Shown: in pieces, positions 1 through 7,360 of the stretch
How the letters are laid out: each line of letters begins with the position of its first letter
Numbering within the stretch: position 1 is the first letter of the stretch
Assembly (NCBI GenBank): GCA_031260865.1
Contig: JAISKQ010000215.1
Coordinates: 1-8,265 of the forward strand
Source: Prevotella sp.
GTDB lineage: Bacteria > Bacteroidota > Bacteroidia > Bacteroidales > Dysgonomonadaceae
Direction of reading: 5' to 3'
DNA: 8,265 nt
Notes under the pieces: model-generated
Database searches by the model: none
What the model saw: only the letters and a program-made list of their open reading frames with translations
Told to the model about the DNA's origin: nothing
Translations under genes and position numbers: made by a program

Positions 1-33
1 CTGTACAGCAGTTTCAGGTGGAAACAAGAAGCC

Positions 34-110
34 AGTCCTATAGCTCAGTTGGTTAGAGCGCTACACTGATAATGTAGAGGTCGGCAGTTCAAATCTGCCT
101 GGGACTACCA
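34..110 (+). tRNA. trnI: tRNA-Ile (anticodon GAU), CCA encoded
   Basis: The sequence folds into a full cloverleaf. The acceptor stem pairs 34-40 with 100-106 (one G-U pair), the D stem is GCTC/GAGC at 43-46 and 56-59, and the anticodon stem is CTACA/TGTAG at 61-65 and 73-77. The loop CTGATAA holds anticodon GAT at 68-70, and the T stem is GGCAG/CTGCC at 83-87 and 95-99 with loop TTCAAAT. Position 107 is the discriminator A and CCA at 108-110 is encoded. GAU reads the isoleucine codons AUC and AUU. In this phylum such a tRNA often lies in the 16S-23S spacer, but here an intrinsic terminator follows within 30 nt and no rRNA is present. It is therefore a stand-alone gene or the end of a tRNA transcript that starts before the window. 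Confidence 0.97.
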
Positions 111-138
111 AGCCGATCACCGGTTAAGATATAAAATG

Positions 139-174
139 AGGTTGCCTAAAGAATTAGGCAGCCTTATTTTTTTT
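139..174 (+). terminator. Rho-independent terminator after tRNA-Ile
   Basis: An 11-bp stem pairs 139-149 (AGGTTGCCTAA) with 154-164 (TTAGGCAGCCT), containing one G-T wobble. The loop is four bases (AGAA), and a run of eight T follows at 167-174. This is a textbook intrinsic terminator. It lies 28 nt after the tRNA CCA end, so it most likely ends the tRNA transcript and separates it from the repeat region downstream. Confidence 0.9.
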
Positions 175-212
175 GTGCATCCTTTCATCTTCCAAAGGAG
201 GGACGAAAGGGG

Positions 213-543
213 CACGGCTCAACCCGAAAAGTAGTGGCGGAGACGGCTGATTGAAAAAAGTGACAAAGGTGACAGTTTTCAGTGCCCCACCTTCTTCATC
301 ACGGCTCAACCCGAAAAGTAGTGGAGGAGACGGCTGATTGAAAAAAGTGACAAAGGTGACAGTTTTCAGTGCCCTACTTTCTTCATCACGGCTCAACCCG
401 AAAAGTAGTGGCGGAGACGGCTGATTGAAAAAAGTGACAAAGGTGACAGTTTTCAGTGCCCCACTTTCTTCATCACGGCTCAACCCGAAAAGTAGTGGAG
501 GAGACGGCTGATTGAAAAAAGTGACAAAAGTAACACTTTTCAG
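213..543. repeat. Tandem array of an 87-bp unit, 3 full copies plus a decayed fourth
   Basis: Units begin with CACGGCTCAACCCG at 213, 300, 387 and 474, an exact 87-bp period. Copies 1 and 3 differ at one base, copies 1 and 2 at three, and copies 2 and 3 at two. Copy 4 (474-543) stops after about 70 bp, with extra changes near its end (GTGACAAAAGTAAC in place of GTGACAAAGGTGAC). Each unit contains a short internal direct repeat, GTGAC-AAAG-GTGAC. Because 87 is divisible by 3, a minus-strand frame stays open through the array as a 29-residue repeat. That frame starts at TTG and runs through the terminator, so I read it as a by-product. Function is unknown; the near identity suggests recent amplification. 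Confidence 0.93.
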
Positions 544-558
544 GTAACAAAAGTTCCG

Positions 559-595
559 GAATTTAAGTTTAATAGCATGTTAGAACTCTTGTAAC
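559..595 (+). repeat. 37-bp dispersed direct repeat, copy A
   Basis: This stretch matches 762-798 at 32 of 37 positions without gaps, an offset of 203 bp. Both copies end in the same 14-base block, AGAACTCTTGTAAC, and run directly into GTAAC-type heptads. No gene lies between or within the copies. The duplication is visible in the sequence; its origin and role are not. Confidence 0.75.
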
Positions 596-761
596 CTTGT
601 ACACTTGTAAACTCAAAACTTAAAAAGTGACAAAGGTGACAGATTTTCCTACCTATTTTCTATGTCTCTTTTTTCGTCCATTCTCTCATTGCCTTGTAAC
701 TCGTAACTATTTCAATATATCAAAGACCTTTTTTAGGGAACAGTTAGTAAATAGTTTAATA

Positions 762-798
762 GAATTCAAGTTTACTTGCATGCCAGAACTCTTGTAAC
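762..798 (+). repeat. 37-bp dispersed direct repeat, copy B
   Basis: This is the partner of the copy at 559-595 (32 of 37 identical). It is followed by two further GTAAC heptads at 801 and 808, which are better preserved than those after copy A. The duplicated block thus seems to include the heptad run. Confidence 0.75.
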
Positions 799-804
799 TC
801 GTAA

Positions 805-838
805 CTTGTAACTCTTTTATATACATTAGATAATTTTG
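805..838 (+). promoter_or_regulatory. Possible Bacteroidota sigma-ABfr-type promoter
   Basis: TAATTTTG at 831-838 fits the Bacteroides -7 consensus TAnnTTTG exactly. A CTTG at 805-808 matches three of four bases of the -33 TTTG box, with a 22-nt spacer, slightly longer than usual. Transcription would begin near 845 and give a leader of about 430 nt before the first PUL gene, or a separate small RNA. The region is very AT-rich, so a chance match is quite possible. Confidence 0.22.
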
Positions 839-1194
839 TTTTAAAAAAATAACATATTTAGGCGCTTTTTATGAAAAAAATGATTTTTTTTCGTTGTTCC
901 TCGTAACTCGCATAAACAGAGTGGATTTCAATTTTTACCGAACTTCTATAGATTATTAGTTCGGTTAAAGCCGGAAGCAATTTAGATTTTTTCACAAGAA
1001 TTCGGGCTTGTCAGTTTTCCTCTATTGTGTCGTTTTATTCTTTTTTTTTTAAAAAAAATCAATATTTTCACTAGGGATGTGTTCAATTCGGATGTTGTTA
1101 CATATAGAATCGTAATAAAATGAATTTTAAATTATTCTAATCTACATAAAAACCATGATTGCCTATGAGATAACAAATAGAGGATAAAATAAAA
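839..1194. other. AT-rich non-coding stretch upstream of the PUL operon
   Basis: I find no credible gene here. The longest obvious start-to-stop reading near 871 is only 11 codons, through homopolymer runs. Notable elements are a T10-A8 tract at 1041-1058, which should bend or stiffen the DNA, and one last GTAAC unit at 903. The operon promoter may lie in this stretch, but I see no further TAnnTTTG match. An ECF-sigma promoter, expected from the STN domain of the first gene, has no consensus I can score by eye. Confidence 0.6.
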
Positions 1195-1222
1195 GCCAAC
1201 AAGTGTTGCAGCACTTGTTGGC
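1195..1222 (+). promoter_or_regulatory. Perfect inverted repeat / leader hairpin before the SusC-like gene
   Basis: GCCAACAAGTG at 1195-1205 is the exact reverse complement of CACTTGTTGGC at 1212-1222, separated by TTGCAG. In RNA, one extra U-G pair would extend the stem to 12 bp with a UGCA tetraloop. It is the most GC-rich and most symmetric element in an AT-rich leader and ends 53 nt before the ATG at 1276. No T-run follows, so it is not a standard intrinsic terminator. It could be a protein operator, a leader RNA structure that controls translation or stability, or a pause site. Confidence 0.7.
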
Positions 1223-1275
1223 AGGACAATTAATACAATTTATCAGATCATATTAACTAATAATAATGTAAATCT

Positions 1276-4200
1276 ATGGAAAATAATATTTTTCAAGACC
1301 ATTTTTCGCAAAAAAATAAAAAAAATAAACTTTTTTTTAGAATTATGAAATTAACGACTTTATTCCTTCTATTCGGAATGCTCTCTGTTTACGCGGGGAA
1401 TTCATATTCCCAAAATGCAAGGGTAACGATCAACCAGAAGAACGTTCAGTTGGGAAAAGTACTGACTGAAATTGAAAAGCAAACGGATTATCTGTTTATT
1501 TATAATAATCAGGTGGAGACAAAACAGGTTGTGTCGGTAAATGCCAGTAATAAACCTGTTTCCGGTTTATTGAACGATATGTTCAAAAACACGAAGATCG
1601 ATTATTTGATGGAAGGTACGCATATCATCTTATCAAATAAAAAAGAAAAAAATACTCAAGAAGAGAGTAGTATCACACAACAAGACAAAAAAATAACAGG
1701 GACTATACGAGACAAATCCGGAGAGCCCCTTATCGGAGTCAGTGTTTCTATCAAAGGAACATCAACAGGCACAATGACCGATTTGGATGGTAAATTCTCT
1801 CTGAACGCTTCATCTCAGAATGTACTGATATTTTCTTATGTAGGATATAACACTCAAGAAAAAACAGTTGGGACGAATACCGATTTTAGTATTGTACTTG
1901 TGGAAAACGAAACAGTATTAGACGATGTCGTTGTAACCGCTTTGGGTATCAAACGCTCGGAAAAGGCGCTTAGCTACAATGCGCAAAAAATTGGAGCTGA
2001 CGCCGTTAACACAGTAAAAGACGCCAACTTCATGAATTCCATGATTGGAAAAGTAGCGGGGTTGAATATAAACTCCTCTTCCACAGGTATTGGTGGCGCT
2101 ACCAAAGTTATTATTCGTGGTTCCAAATCCATAGAAGGCTCAAACAATGTCCTTTATGTGATCGACGGCGTACCGATGAACAATATTTCCAAAGGTTCCG
2201 TGGATGAAGGCGCGGGTGTGTTTTCGTCTCAGCCATCAGGTAGTGAGGGCATTGCCGATATCAACCCGGAAGACATCGAAGGGATGACGGTACTTACCGG
2301 TCCTGCCGCGGCCGCTCTTTACGGTTCCAGCGCGGCTAACGGAGCCATTGTGATCACAACCAAAAAAGGACAGGCCGGAAAAGTTAAAGTAACCATTTCC
2401 AATCAAACTTCCTTTATGACGCCGTTTGTATTGCCTAAATTTCAAAATACATACGGCAACAAGATTGGAGAATACCAAAGTTGGGGTAATAAATTAGCCA
2501 CTCCTTCCAATTATGATCCGGCTGATTTTTTCAATACCGGCTCAAACGTGCAAAATTCAGCTTCCATTTCTTGGGGTACTGACAAAAATCAAACCTACGT
2601 TTCGTTGGCTTCTACCAATGCTGAAGGAATCATTCCTAATAATGAATACAATCGTTATAATGTATCGTTACGAAATACCAGCTCGTTTTTGAACGACAAA
2701 ATGACTTTTGATTTCGGAATTAATTATATTACTCAAGATAATCAAAACATGACGGCTCAGGGTGAATACTTCAATCCGATACCGGCTGTTTACACTTATC
2801 CGAGAGGAGAAAATTTCGATCAAGTACGTCAGTACGAAGAATATAATCCGGGTCGCGATATTAATACTCAACGCTGGCAGTGGGGCGATGAAGCGCTCAC
2901 ATTGCAGAATCCTTTCTGGACAGCCTACCGGAATCTATTTAACACAAACAGAAGCCGTTATATGGTTAACGCCAATTTGACGTACGATGTATTGCCATGG
3001 ATGAATTTGGTGGGTCGTGTAAAAATAGATAACGCCGTCGCCAAAGAAGTAAAAAAACTGTACGCGAGTACAATGCCTCTGTTGGCGGGGAATAACGGTA
3101 GCTATTCCAGAAATGAAATTATAGATAACTCAACTTACGCCGACTTCTTGGTTAATATCAATAAGTATCTTGATTATGACTTGAATTTAACAGCTAACAT
3201 CGGTGCAAGTTTTTATGATGTCCGCTCGGAACGGACAGGTTTTACCGGAAACTTAGGAAATGAACCGAATTTGTTCGCGTTAAGAAACATTGACCGAAAC
3301 GATCCGAAATGTATGACACTCGAATCGCAGGTAAGACAGCAGACTCAATCGGTTTTTGCCAACGTGGAATTAGGTTGGAAGAGTATGTTGTATTTGACTT
3401 TAACCGGTCGTAACGATTGGGATTCAGCCTTGGCGAATATGCCTGATCCATCGTTCTTTTATCCGTCTGTCGGACTAAGCGGCGTGATTTCCGAAATGGT
3501 GAAATTACCAACGTTTTTTAATTATTTGAAAGTGCGCGGTTCGTATGCATCGGTGGGTAATTCCATCAATCCGCAACTGTCTATTCCTCACTATATATAT
3601 AACGAAGCAGATGGAGCATGGAATACGGTAACCTATATGCCTATCTCGAAATTATATCCTGAAAAGACTAAATCGTATGAAGTAGGATTAGATACACGAT
3701 TCTGGGGAAACCGCTTCAATTTGAACGTGACACTCTACAAATCGAATACTTATAATCAAACAATCACTGTACCGGTATCGGCTTCGTCAGGTTATTCCTC
3801 TATTATCGCGCAAACGGGTAATATCGAGAACAAAGGTATTGAAGCGGCTTTAGGTTTCACTCAAAAATGGGGTGACTTTACATGGAATTCGTCTTTCACG
3901 GCAAGCACCAACGTTAACAAAGTCATCGACTTGGGTTCTTATGTGAATACCGAAGGCGAAACGATCAATTTGGATCAAATAGAAAAGACCCGCATTGGTT
4001 CCGCGCTTATCATGCTCAAAAAAGGTGGTTCACTGGGTGACTTGTGGACAACATCCGTGATTAAACGTGACGAAAACGGCGATATTTGGATAGACCCTAA
4101 CACCGGCGCTATGGCTTCGGAAGATTATTTACAAAAAGTAGGCAGCGTGTTGCCTAAATGGAATATGGGTTTCCGCAACGGATTCTCTTATAAAGGCGTT

Positions 4201-4644
4201 AACCTTGACTTCGTAATCGCCGCGCGTTTGGGAGGTAAAGGCGTTTCTTATACACAGGCTATTCTTGATGGCTACGGCGTAAGTGAAGCTTCCGCTATTG
4301 CCCGCGACAACGGCGGTTTCGCTGTAAACAATGGTAGAGTGGACGCGAACACTTGGTATCAGACCGTAGGCGGCAAAAATGGGATACATTCTCATTATGT
4401 TTACGACGCGTCCAACGTTCGCTTGCAAGAAGTGAGCATAGGCTATACCATCCCGCGCAAATGGCTGGGTGATGTGACCAGAATGTCCGTGTCACTTGTC
4501 GGTACTAATCTGTTGATGATATACAACAAAGCTCCGTACGATCCCGAATCGATTGCTTCTACCAGCAACTATTATCAAGGGTTGGACTTTATGATGGCGC
4601 CAAGTCTGAGAAACCTTGGATTTAAGGTGAAATTTGATTTTTAA
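1276..4644 (+). CDS. SusC/RagA-family TonB-dependent transporter with N-terminal STN domain
   Basis: This is the outer-membrane half of a SusCD glycan importer: a TonB-driven barrel that moves oligosaccharides into the periplasm. Of 1122 residues, about 24-46 form a signal peptide ending in SYSQ. Residues 50-118 fit an STN domain, 138-209 a carboxypeptidase-regulatory-like (CarboxypepD_reg) beta domain, and DDVVVTALG at 216-224 the TonB-box region. The plug spans about 225-365, with the family signature NVLYVIDGVPMNN at 291-303 and GSSAANGAIVITTKKG near 350-365. The rest is barrel, ending in FKVKFDF with a terminal Phe. Length is normal for STN-bearing members. The ATG at 1276 gives a 23-residue charged extension before the signal peptide, common in this subfamily; ATG 1345 is the alternative start. 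Neither has a Shine-Dalgarno sequence. STN domains usually contact a FecR-like anti-sigma factor, so ECF-sigma control is inferred. Confidence 0.96.
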   Translation: MENNIFQDHFSQKNKKNKLFFRIMKLTTLFLLFGMLSVYAGNSYSQNARVTINQKNVQLGKVLTEIEKQTDYLFIYNNQVETKQVVSVNASNKPVSGLLNDMFKNTKIDYLMEGTHIILSNKKEKNTQEESSITQQDKKITGTIRDKSGEPLIGVSVSIKGTSTGTMTDLDGKFSLNASSQNVLIFSYVGYNTQEKTVGTNTDFSIVLVENETVLDDVVVTALGIKRSEKALSYNAQKIGADAVNTVKDANFMNSMIGKVAGLNINSSSTGIGGATKVIIRGSKSIEGSNNVLYVIDGVPMNNISKGSVDEGAGVFSSQPSGSEGIADINPEDIEGMTVLTGPAAAALYGSSAANGAIVITTKKGQAGKVKVTISNQTSFMTPFVLPKFQNTYGNKIGEYQSWGNKLATPSNYDPADFFNTGSNVQNSASISWGTDKNQTYVSLASTNAEGIIPNNEYNRYNVSLRNTSSFLNDKMTFDFGINYITQDNQNMTAQGEYFNPIPAVYTYPRGENFDQVRQYEEYNPGRDINTQRWQWGDEALTLQNPFWTAYRNLFNTNRSRYMVNANLTYDVLPWMNLVGRVKIDNAVAKEVKKLYASTMPLLAGNNGSYSRNEIIDNSTYADFLVNINKYLDYDLNLTANIGASFYDVRSERTGFTGNLGNEPNLFALRNIDRNDPKCMTLESQVRQQTQSVFANVELGWKSMLYLTLTGRNDWDSALANMPDPSFFYPSVGLSGVISEMVKLPTFFNYLKVRGSYASVGNSINPQLSIPHYIYNEADGAWNTVTYMPISKLYPEKTKSYEVGLDTRFWGNRFNLNVTLYKSNTYNQTITVPVSASSGYSSIIAQTGNIENKGIEAALGFTQKWGDFTWNSSFTASTNVNKVIDLGSYVNTEGETINLDQIEKTRIGSALIMLKKGGSLGDLWTTSVIKRDENGDIWIDPNTGAMASEDYLQKVGSVLPKWNMGFRNGFSYKGVNLDFVIAARLGGKGVSYTQAILDGYGVSEASAIARDNGGFAVNNGRVDANTWYQTVGGKNGIHSHYVYDASNVRLQEVSIGYTIPRKWLGDVTRMSVSLVGTNLLMIYNKAPYDPESIASTSNYYQGLDFMMAPSLRNLGFKVKFDF

Positions 4645-4669
4645 TTATTAACATCAACTAAAAAGTATT

Positions 4670-6193
4670 ATGAAACAGTATTCAAAATATACTAAATATG
4701 TTGTAATGTCATTGTTTGCAACGTTTTTCCTTTCTTCATGTATGGATTATGAAGATATTAACACGCCCGAATACCTGCCGGGAAAACTGAGCACAGGCGC
4801 GTATTTCGGTCAAATGCTAAACTCGGTGTATCCCGCGCAGGAAAATGCTTACCAAATAGACCAAAATTTTATTGGTGATGTCTATGGACGCTATATGAGC
4901 ATATCTAATAAGTGGGACAATCACTTCGCTACATTCAATGCTGTCGAAGATTGGGTAGGGTCGCCTTTTCGTACCCTTTCATCCTTCTATCCCGCATGGA
5001 TCGAGGTGAGAAACAAAACCAACGGCGAAGGGGTGATCTTTGCGTGGGCACAGATATTACGGGTAGCTAAGATGCAACGTTTGACCGACATCTATGGTCC
5101 TATTCCGTATTCTCAAATAAAGGGAAATAGTATTACGGTGGCGTACGACAGCCAGGAAGAAGTGTATAACCATTTCTTTGAAGACCTTGACAAAGCTATC
5201 GACGAACTGACCGTTTATGCTTTGGCTTTCCCTAATGATAGACCAATGGCGGATTTCGATAAAGTGTATGGCAGCGATTTTAAACAATGGGTGAAATTCG
5301 CGAACTCGCTGAAATTGCGTCTTGCCATGCGTATTGTGTATGCCAACCCAACGCTGGCTAAGCAAAAAGCAGAAGAAGCCGTAAGCCATCCCATCGGCGT
5401 CTTCGCTACAAATAGCGATAACGCGAGTCTTATATATAAGCCTAACGGCATTTACCAAGTGGCGACGAATTGGGGCGACACAAGAACTTGCGCCGATCTC
5501 GTTTCGTATATGAATGGATATAACGACCCTCGTAGAGCGGCTTATTTTGGAACAAACAGCACAGGTAACTATGTTGGATTACGCTCGGGCGTTAATGTTA
5601 CTTCCAAAGCGTCGGTGCAAGACTATTCGATACCAAAATTCGCCGAAGCAGACGAGACGCTGTGGATGAACGCGGCGGAAGTGGCTTTCTTGAAAGCCGA
5701 AGGAGCGTTACGCGGTTGGAACATGGGAGCCGGAACAGTAGAAAGTTTATACAACGATGCTATAAAACTTTCATTTGAAGAACACGCTACTACCGGCGTT
5801 GATGCTTACCTTGCAAATAGCGCCGATAAACCGGCGGCTTGCAACGACCCGCTTCATGCTTCACCGGCGATAAGCACCATTACCATAAAATGGGACAATT
5901 CCGCTACCGAAGAGGTTAAATTGGAACGCTTGATTACTCAAAAATGGATTGCCATGTGGCCTTTAGGTACAGAAGCTTGGTGCGATTACCGTAGAACAGG
6001 CTATCCTCGGTTCTTCCCTGTGGAAGTGAACAGAAGTACCGAAGCCTCTTTGACGACCGTTGCCGCGCGTATTCCTTTCGAACCAAAAGAAAAGATAAAC
6101 AACGCGGCCAATTATGCCGGCGCGGTATCTTTACTTGGCGGAGCCGATGTTTACGGAACCAAACTATGGTGGGATAAAAAGCCTAATAAATAA
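4670..6193 (+). CDS. SusD/RagB-family glycan-binding outer-membrane lipoprotein
   Basis: This is the surface lid and binding partner of the upstream SusC-like transporter, and it captures oligosaccharides for import. The 507-residue product starts with a lipoprotein signal; the lipobox LSSC puts the lipidated cysteine at residue 24. Acidic residues follow (CMDYED), in keeping with surface export in Bacteroidota. The family block RLTDIYGPIPYSQ lies at 137-149, after a helical stretch typical of the TPR-like SusD scaffold. The C-terminal part contains the usual WMNAAEVAFLKAEGALRG helix. The sequence looks closer to the 'SusD-like' subfamilies than to classical starch SusD, but I cannot assign the Pfam family by eye. 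It begins 25 nt after the SusC stop, in the conserved susC-susD order, so the two are surely co-transcribed. The glycan bound cannot be read from the sequence. Confidence 0.95.
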   Translation: MKQYSKYTKYVVMSLFATFFLSSCMDYEDINTPEYLPGKLSTGAYFGQMLNSVYPAQENAYQIDQNFIGDVYGRYMSISNKWDNHFATFNAVEDWVGSPFRTLSSFYPAWIEVRNKTNGEGVIFAWAQILRVAKMQRLTDIYGPIPYSQIKGNSITVAYDSQEEVYNHFFEDLDKAIDELTVYALAFPNDRPMADFDKVYGSDFKQWVKFANSLKLRLAMRIVYANPTLAKQKAEEAVSHPIGVFATNSDNASLIYKPNGIYQVATNWGDTRTCADLVSYMNGYNDPRRAAYFGTNSTGNYVGLRSGVNVTSKASVQDYSIPKFAEADETLWMNAAEVAFLKAEGALRGWNMGAGTVESLYNDAIKLSFEEHATTGVDAYLANSADKPAACNDPLHASPAISTITIKWDNSATEEVKLERLITQKWIAMWPLGTEAWCDYRRTGYPRFFPVEVNRSTEASLTTVAARIPFEPKEKINNAANYAGAVSLLGGADVYGTKLWWDKKPNK

Positions 6194-6219
6194 TAGATTA
6201 CTAACAATCAATAATTAAA

Positions 6220-7332
6220 ATGATGAAAAAATTTATTATCAATATACTACCCGTAATGCTTTTCTGTGCTATCTTTTGCTCTTGCGAAAAATGGACGGAA
6301 GTAGAAGCGGATAACTTTGAAACGCCGGAAAGATCGGCAGAGTATTATGCCAATCTGAGATTATGGAAAGCCACTGCCGGCGATAGGCAGGTCAGCTTCG
6401 GCTGGTTCGGTGGCTGGAACGGGGAAGGAGCCTCTATGGTAGGCAGCTTGGCAGGTTTACCCGACAGTTTGGATATGGTGTCCATCTGGGGCGATTGGAA
6501 AACAATGACCGATGCCAGACAAAAAGACTTGAAATATGTGCAACAAGTGAAAGGGACAAAAGTTATGGCGACTCTTTTTACCCAAAGTGTGGGACAAGGG
6601 ATTACGCCGGACGGAGTGGACTTAAATGAATATTGGGGATGGAATCCTTCCGCTACGTCTCAAAATGCAGAACCTAACGATGAGCAGAAAGTGGCCATAC
6701 GCAAATATGCCGCTGCTATCGCCGATACGATCCTTTCCCTCGGATACGATGGTTTAGATATTGACTTTGAGGGCGATGGCGATTTAATGAGAGGACAATA
6801 CCGATGGAAAGTATTTATTGAAGAACTGGGTAAATATTTAGGTCCGAAATCAGGAACGGGTAAATTACTGGCTCTGGACTTTTTCGGCGATTATTCTATG
6901 GGTAACAGCGTGTCTAAAGAGATAGCTCCCTATTTCGACTGGTTTATCAATCAGGCTTATGCTTGGCAGGTAGGGTCGAATTATACTGTTTTGAACAACC
7001 GGTTGGGTTACATTATCAATAGCTATGCCAGTGAAGAATTAACAGTCGCGGACGTAGCGAAAAAATTTATTGTTACCGACAGTTTCGAACATGGGCAAAC
7101 CGCTCTTAACGGAGGATTGCCGTTTACGCAGGAAGACGGAACAACTGTTCTTTCATACACTGTTGGAATGGCTGCGTGGGAACCGTTGATAAACGGTAAA
7201 CGATATGCCAAAGGCGGTAGTGGCGTTTATCATATCGAATACGGATATACCGCGGCCAAAGAAGATGGCTTCTATCCATTTACTCGGCGAAACATTCAGA
7301 TTATGAATCCAGCGAGTAAAAAAGGAAACTAA
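6220..7332 (+). CDS. Family 18 glycoside hydrolase lipoprotein, probable endo-beta-N-acetylglucosaminidase
   Basis: This is a predicted surface enzyme that cleaves a beta-1,4 bond next to GlcNAc by the substrate-assisted GH18 mechanism. The 370-residue protein has a lipoprotein signal with Cys22 the likely lipidated residue (FCSC; Cys20 less likely). It then has a single TIM-barrel domain from about residue 57. The catalytic motif DxxDxDxE is complete as DGLDIDFE at 177-184, with E184 the presumed acid/base and D182 the residue that supports the oxazolinium intermediate. The NQAYAW block at 244-249 may supply the Tyr that positions the N-acetyl group. It lacks the N-terminal DUF1735 domain found on some Bacteroides GH18 enzymes such as BT_3987. 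Its place after susCD and before a DUF1735 lipoprotein favours endo-acting cleavage of glycoprotein N-glycans over chitin. ATG 6223 is an equally possible start. Confidence 0.88.
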   Translation: MMKKFIINILPVMLFCAIFCSCEKWTEVEADNFETPERSAEYYANLRLWKATAGDRQVSFGWFGGWNGEGASMVGSLAGLPDSLDMVSIWGDWKTMTDARQKDLKYVQQVKGTKVMATLFTQSVGQGITPDGVDLNEYWGWNPSATSQNAEPNDEQKVAIRKYAAAIADTILSLGYDGLDIDFEGDGDLMRGQYRWKVFIEELGKYLGPKSGTGKLLALDFFGDYSMGNSVSKEIAPYFDWFINQAYAWQVGSNYTVLNNRLGYIINSYASEELTVADVAKKFIVTDSFEHGQTALNGGLPFTQEDGTTVLSYTVGMAAWEPLINGKRYAKGGSGVYHIEYGYTAAKEDGFYPFTRRNIQIMNPASKKGN

Positions 7333-7360
7333 CAGGTAATAATTTTTTAAACAGATCACA

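Larger units (their letters stand above)
591..907 (+). repeat. Clusters of GTAAC-centred heptad repeats
   Basis: GTAAC occurs at 591, 696, 703, 794, 801, 808 and 903, usually preceded by TT or TC. Where clustered, it recurs every 7 bases (696/703 and 794/801/808). Decayed forms occur at 599 (GTAC) and 607 (GTAAAC). GTAAC also occurs at 530 and 544, where the 87-bp array decays, and a stray piece of the array's GTGACAAAGGTGACAG core lies at 627-642. The heptads and the array core may therefore share a GTRAC motif. Short GTAAC tandem runs are, to my recollection, frequent between genes in Bacteroidales genomes, but no role is established. Confidence 0.6.

Noticed and set aside
34..110. tRNA-Ile as an integration (att) site for a mobile element
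   Set aside because: No integrase gene is present and no second copy of the tRNA 3' end occurs in the window. The genes downstream are an ordinary PUL.
154..483. Minus-strand open frame of about 109 codons with a 29-residue repeat (core ALKTVTFVTFFNQPSPP)
   Set aside because: It begins at TTG inside the tandem array, has no upstream gene signals, and runs across the tRNA terminator. It stays open only because the 87-bp unit is a multiple of three. No recognised protein family.
213..543. CRISPR array
   Set aside because: The whole 87-bp unit is repeated, with no variable spacers between constant repeats, and no cas genes are present.
871..906. Possible tiny peptide starting ATGAAAAAAATG
   Set aside because: Only 11 codons, made largely of homopolymer A and T runs, with no ribosome-binding signal or partner gene. 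Chance is a sufficient explanation.
1195..1222. Invertible promoter end (phase-variable DNA inversion)
   Set aside because: The two arms are only 6 bases apart, so there is no segment to invert, and I see no distant second copy of the arm in the upstream region.
5057..5458. Minus-strand open frame of 133 codons inside the SusD-like gene
   Set aside because: It lies wholly within a well-supported gene on the other strand, shows no domain or signal features, and is a shadow of that coding sequence.
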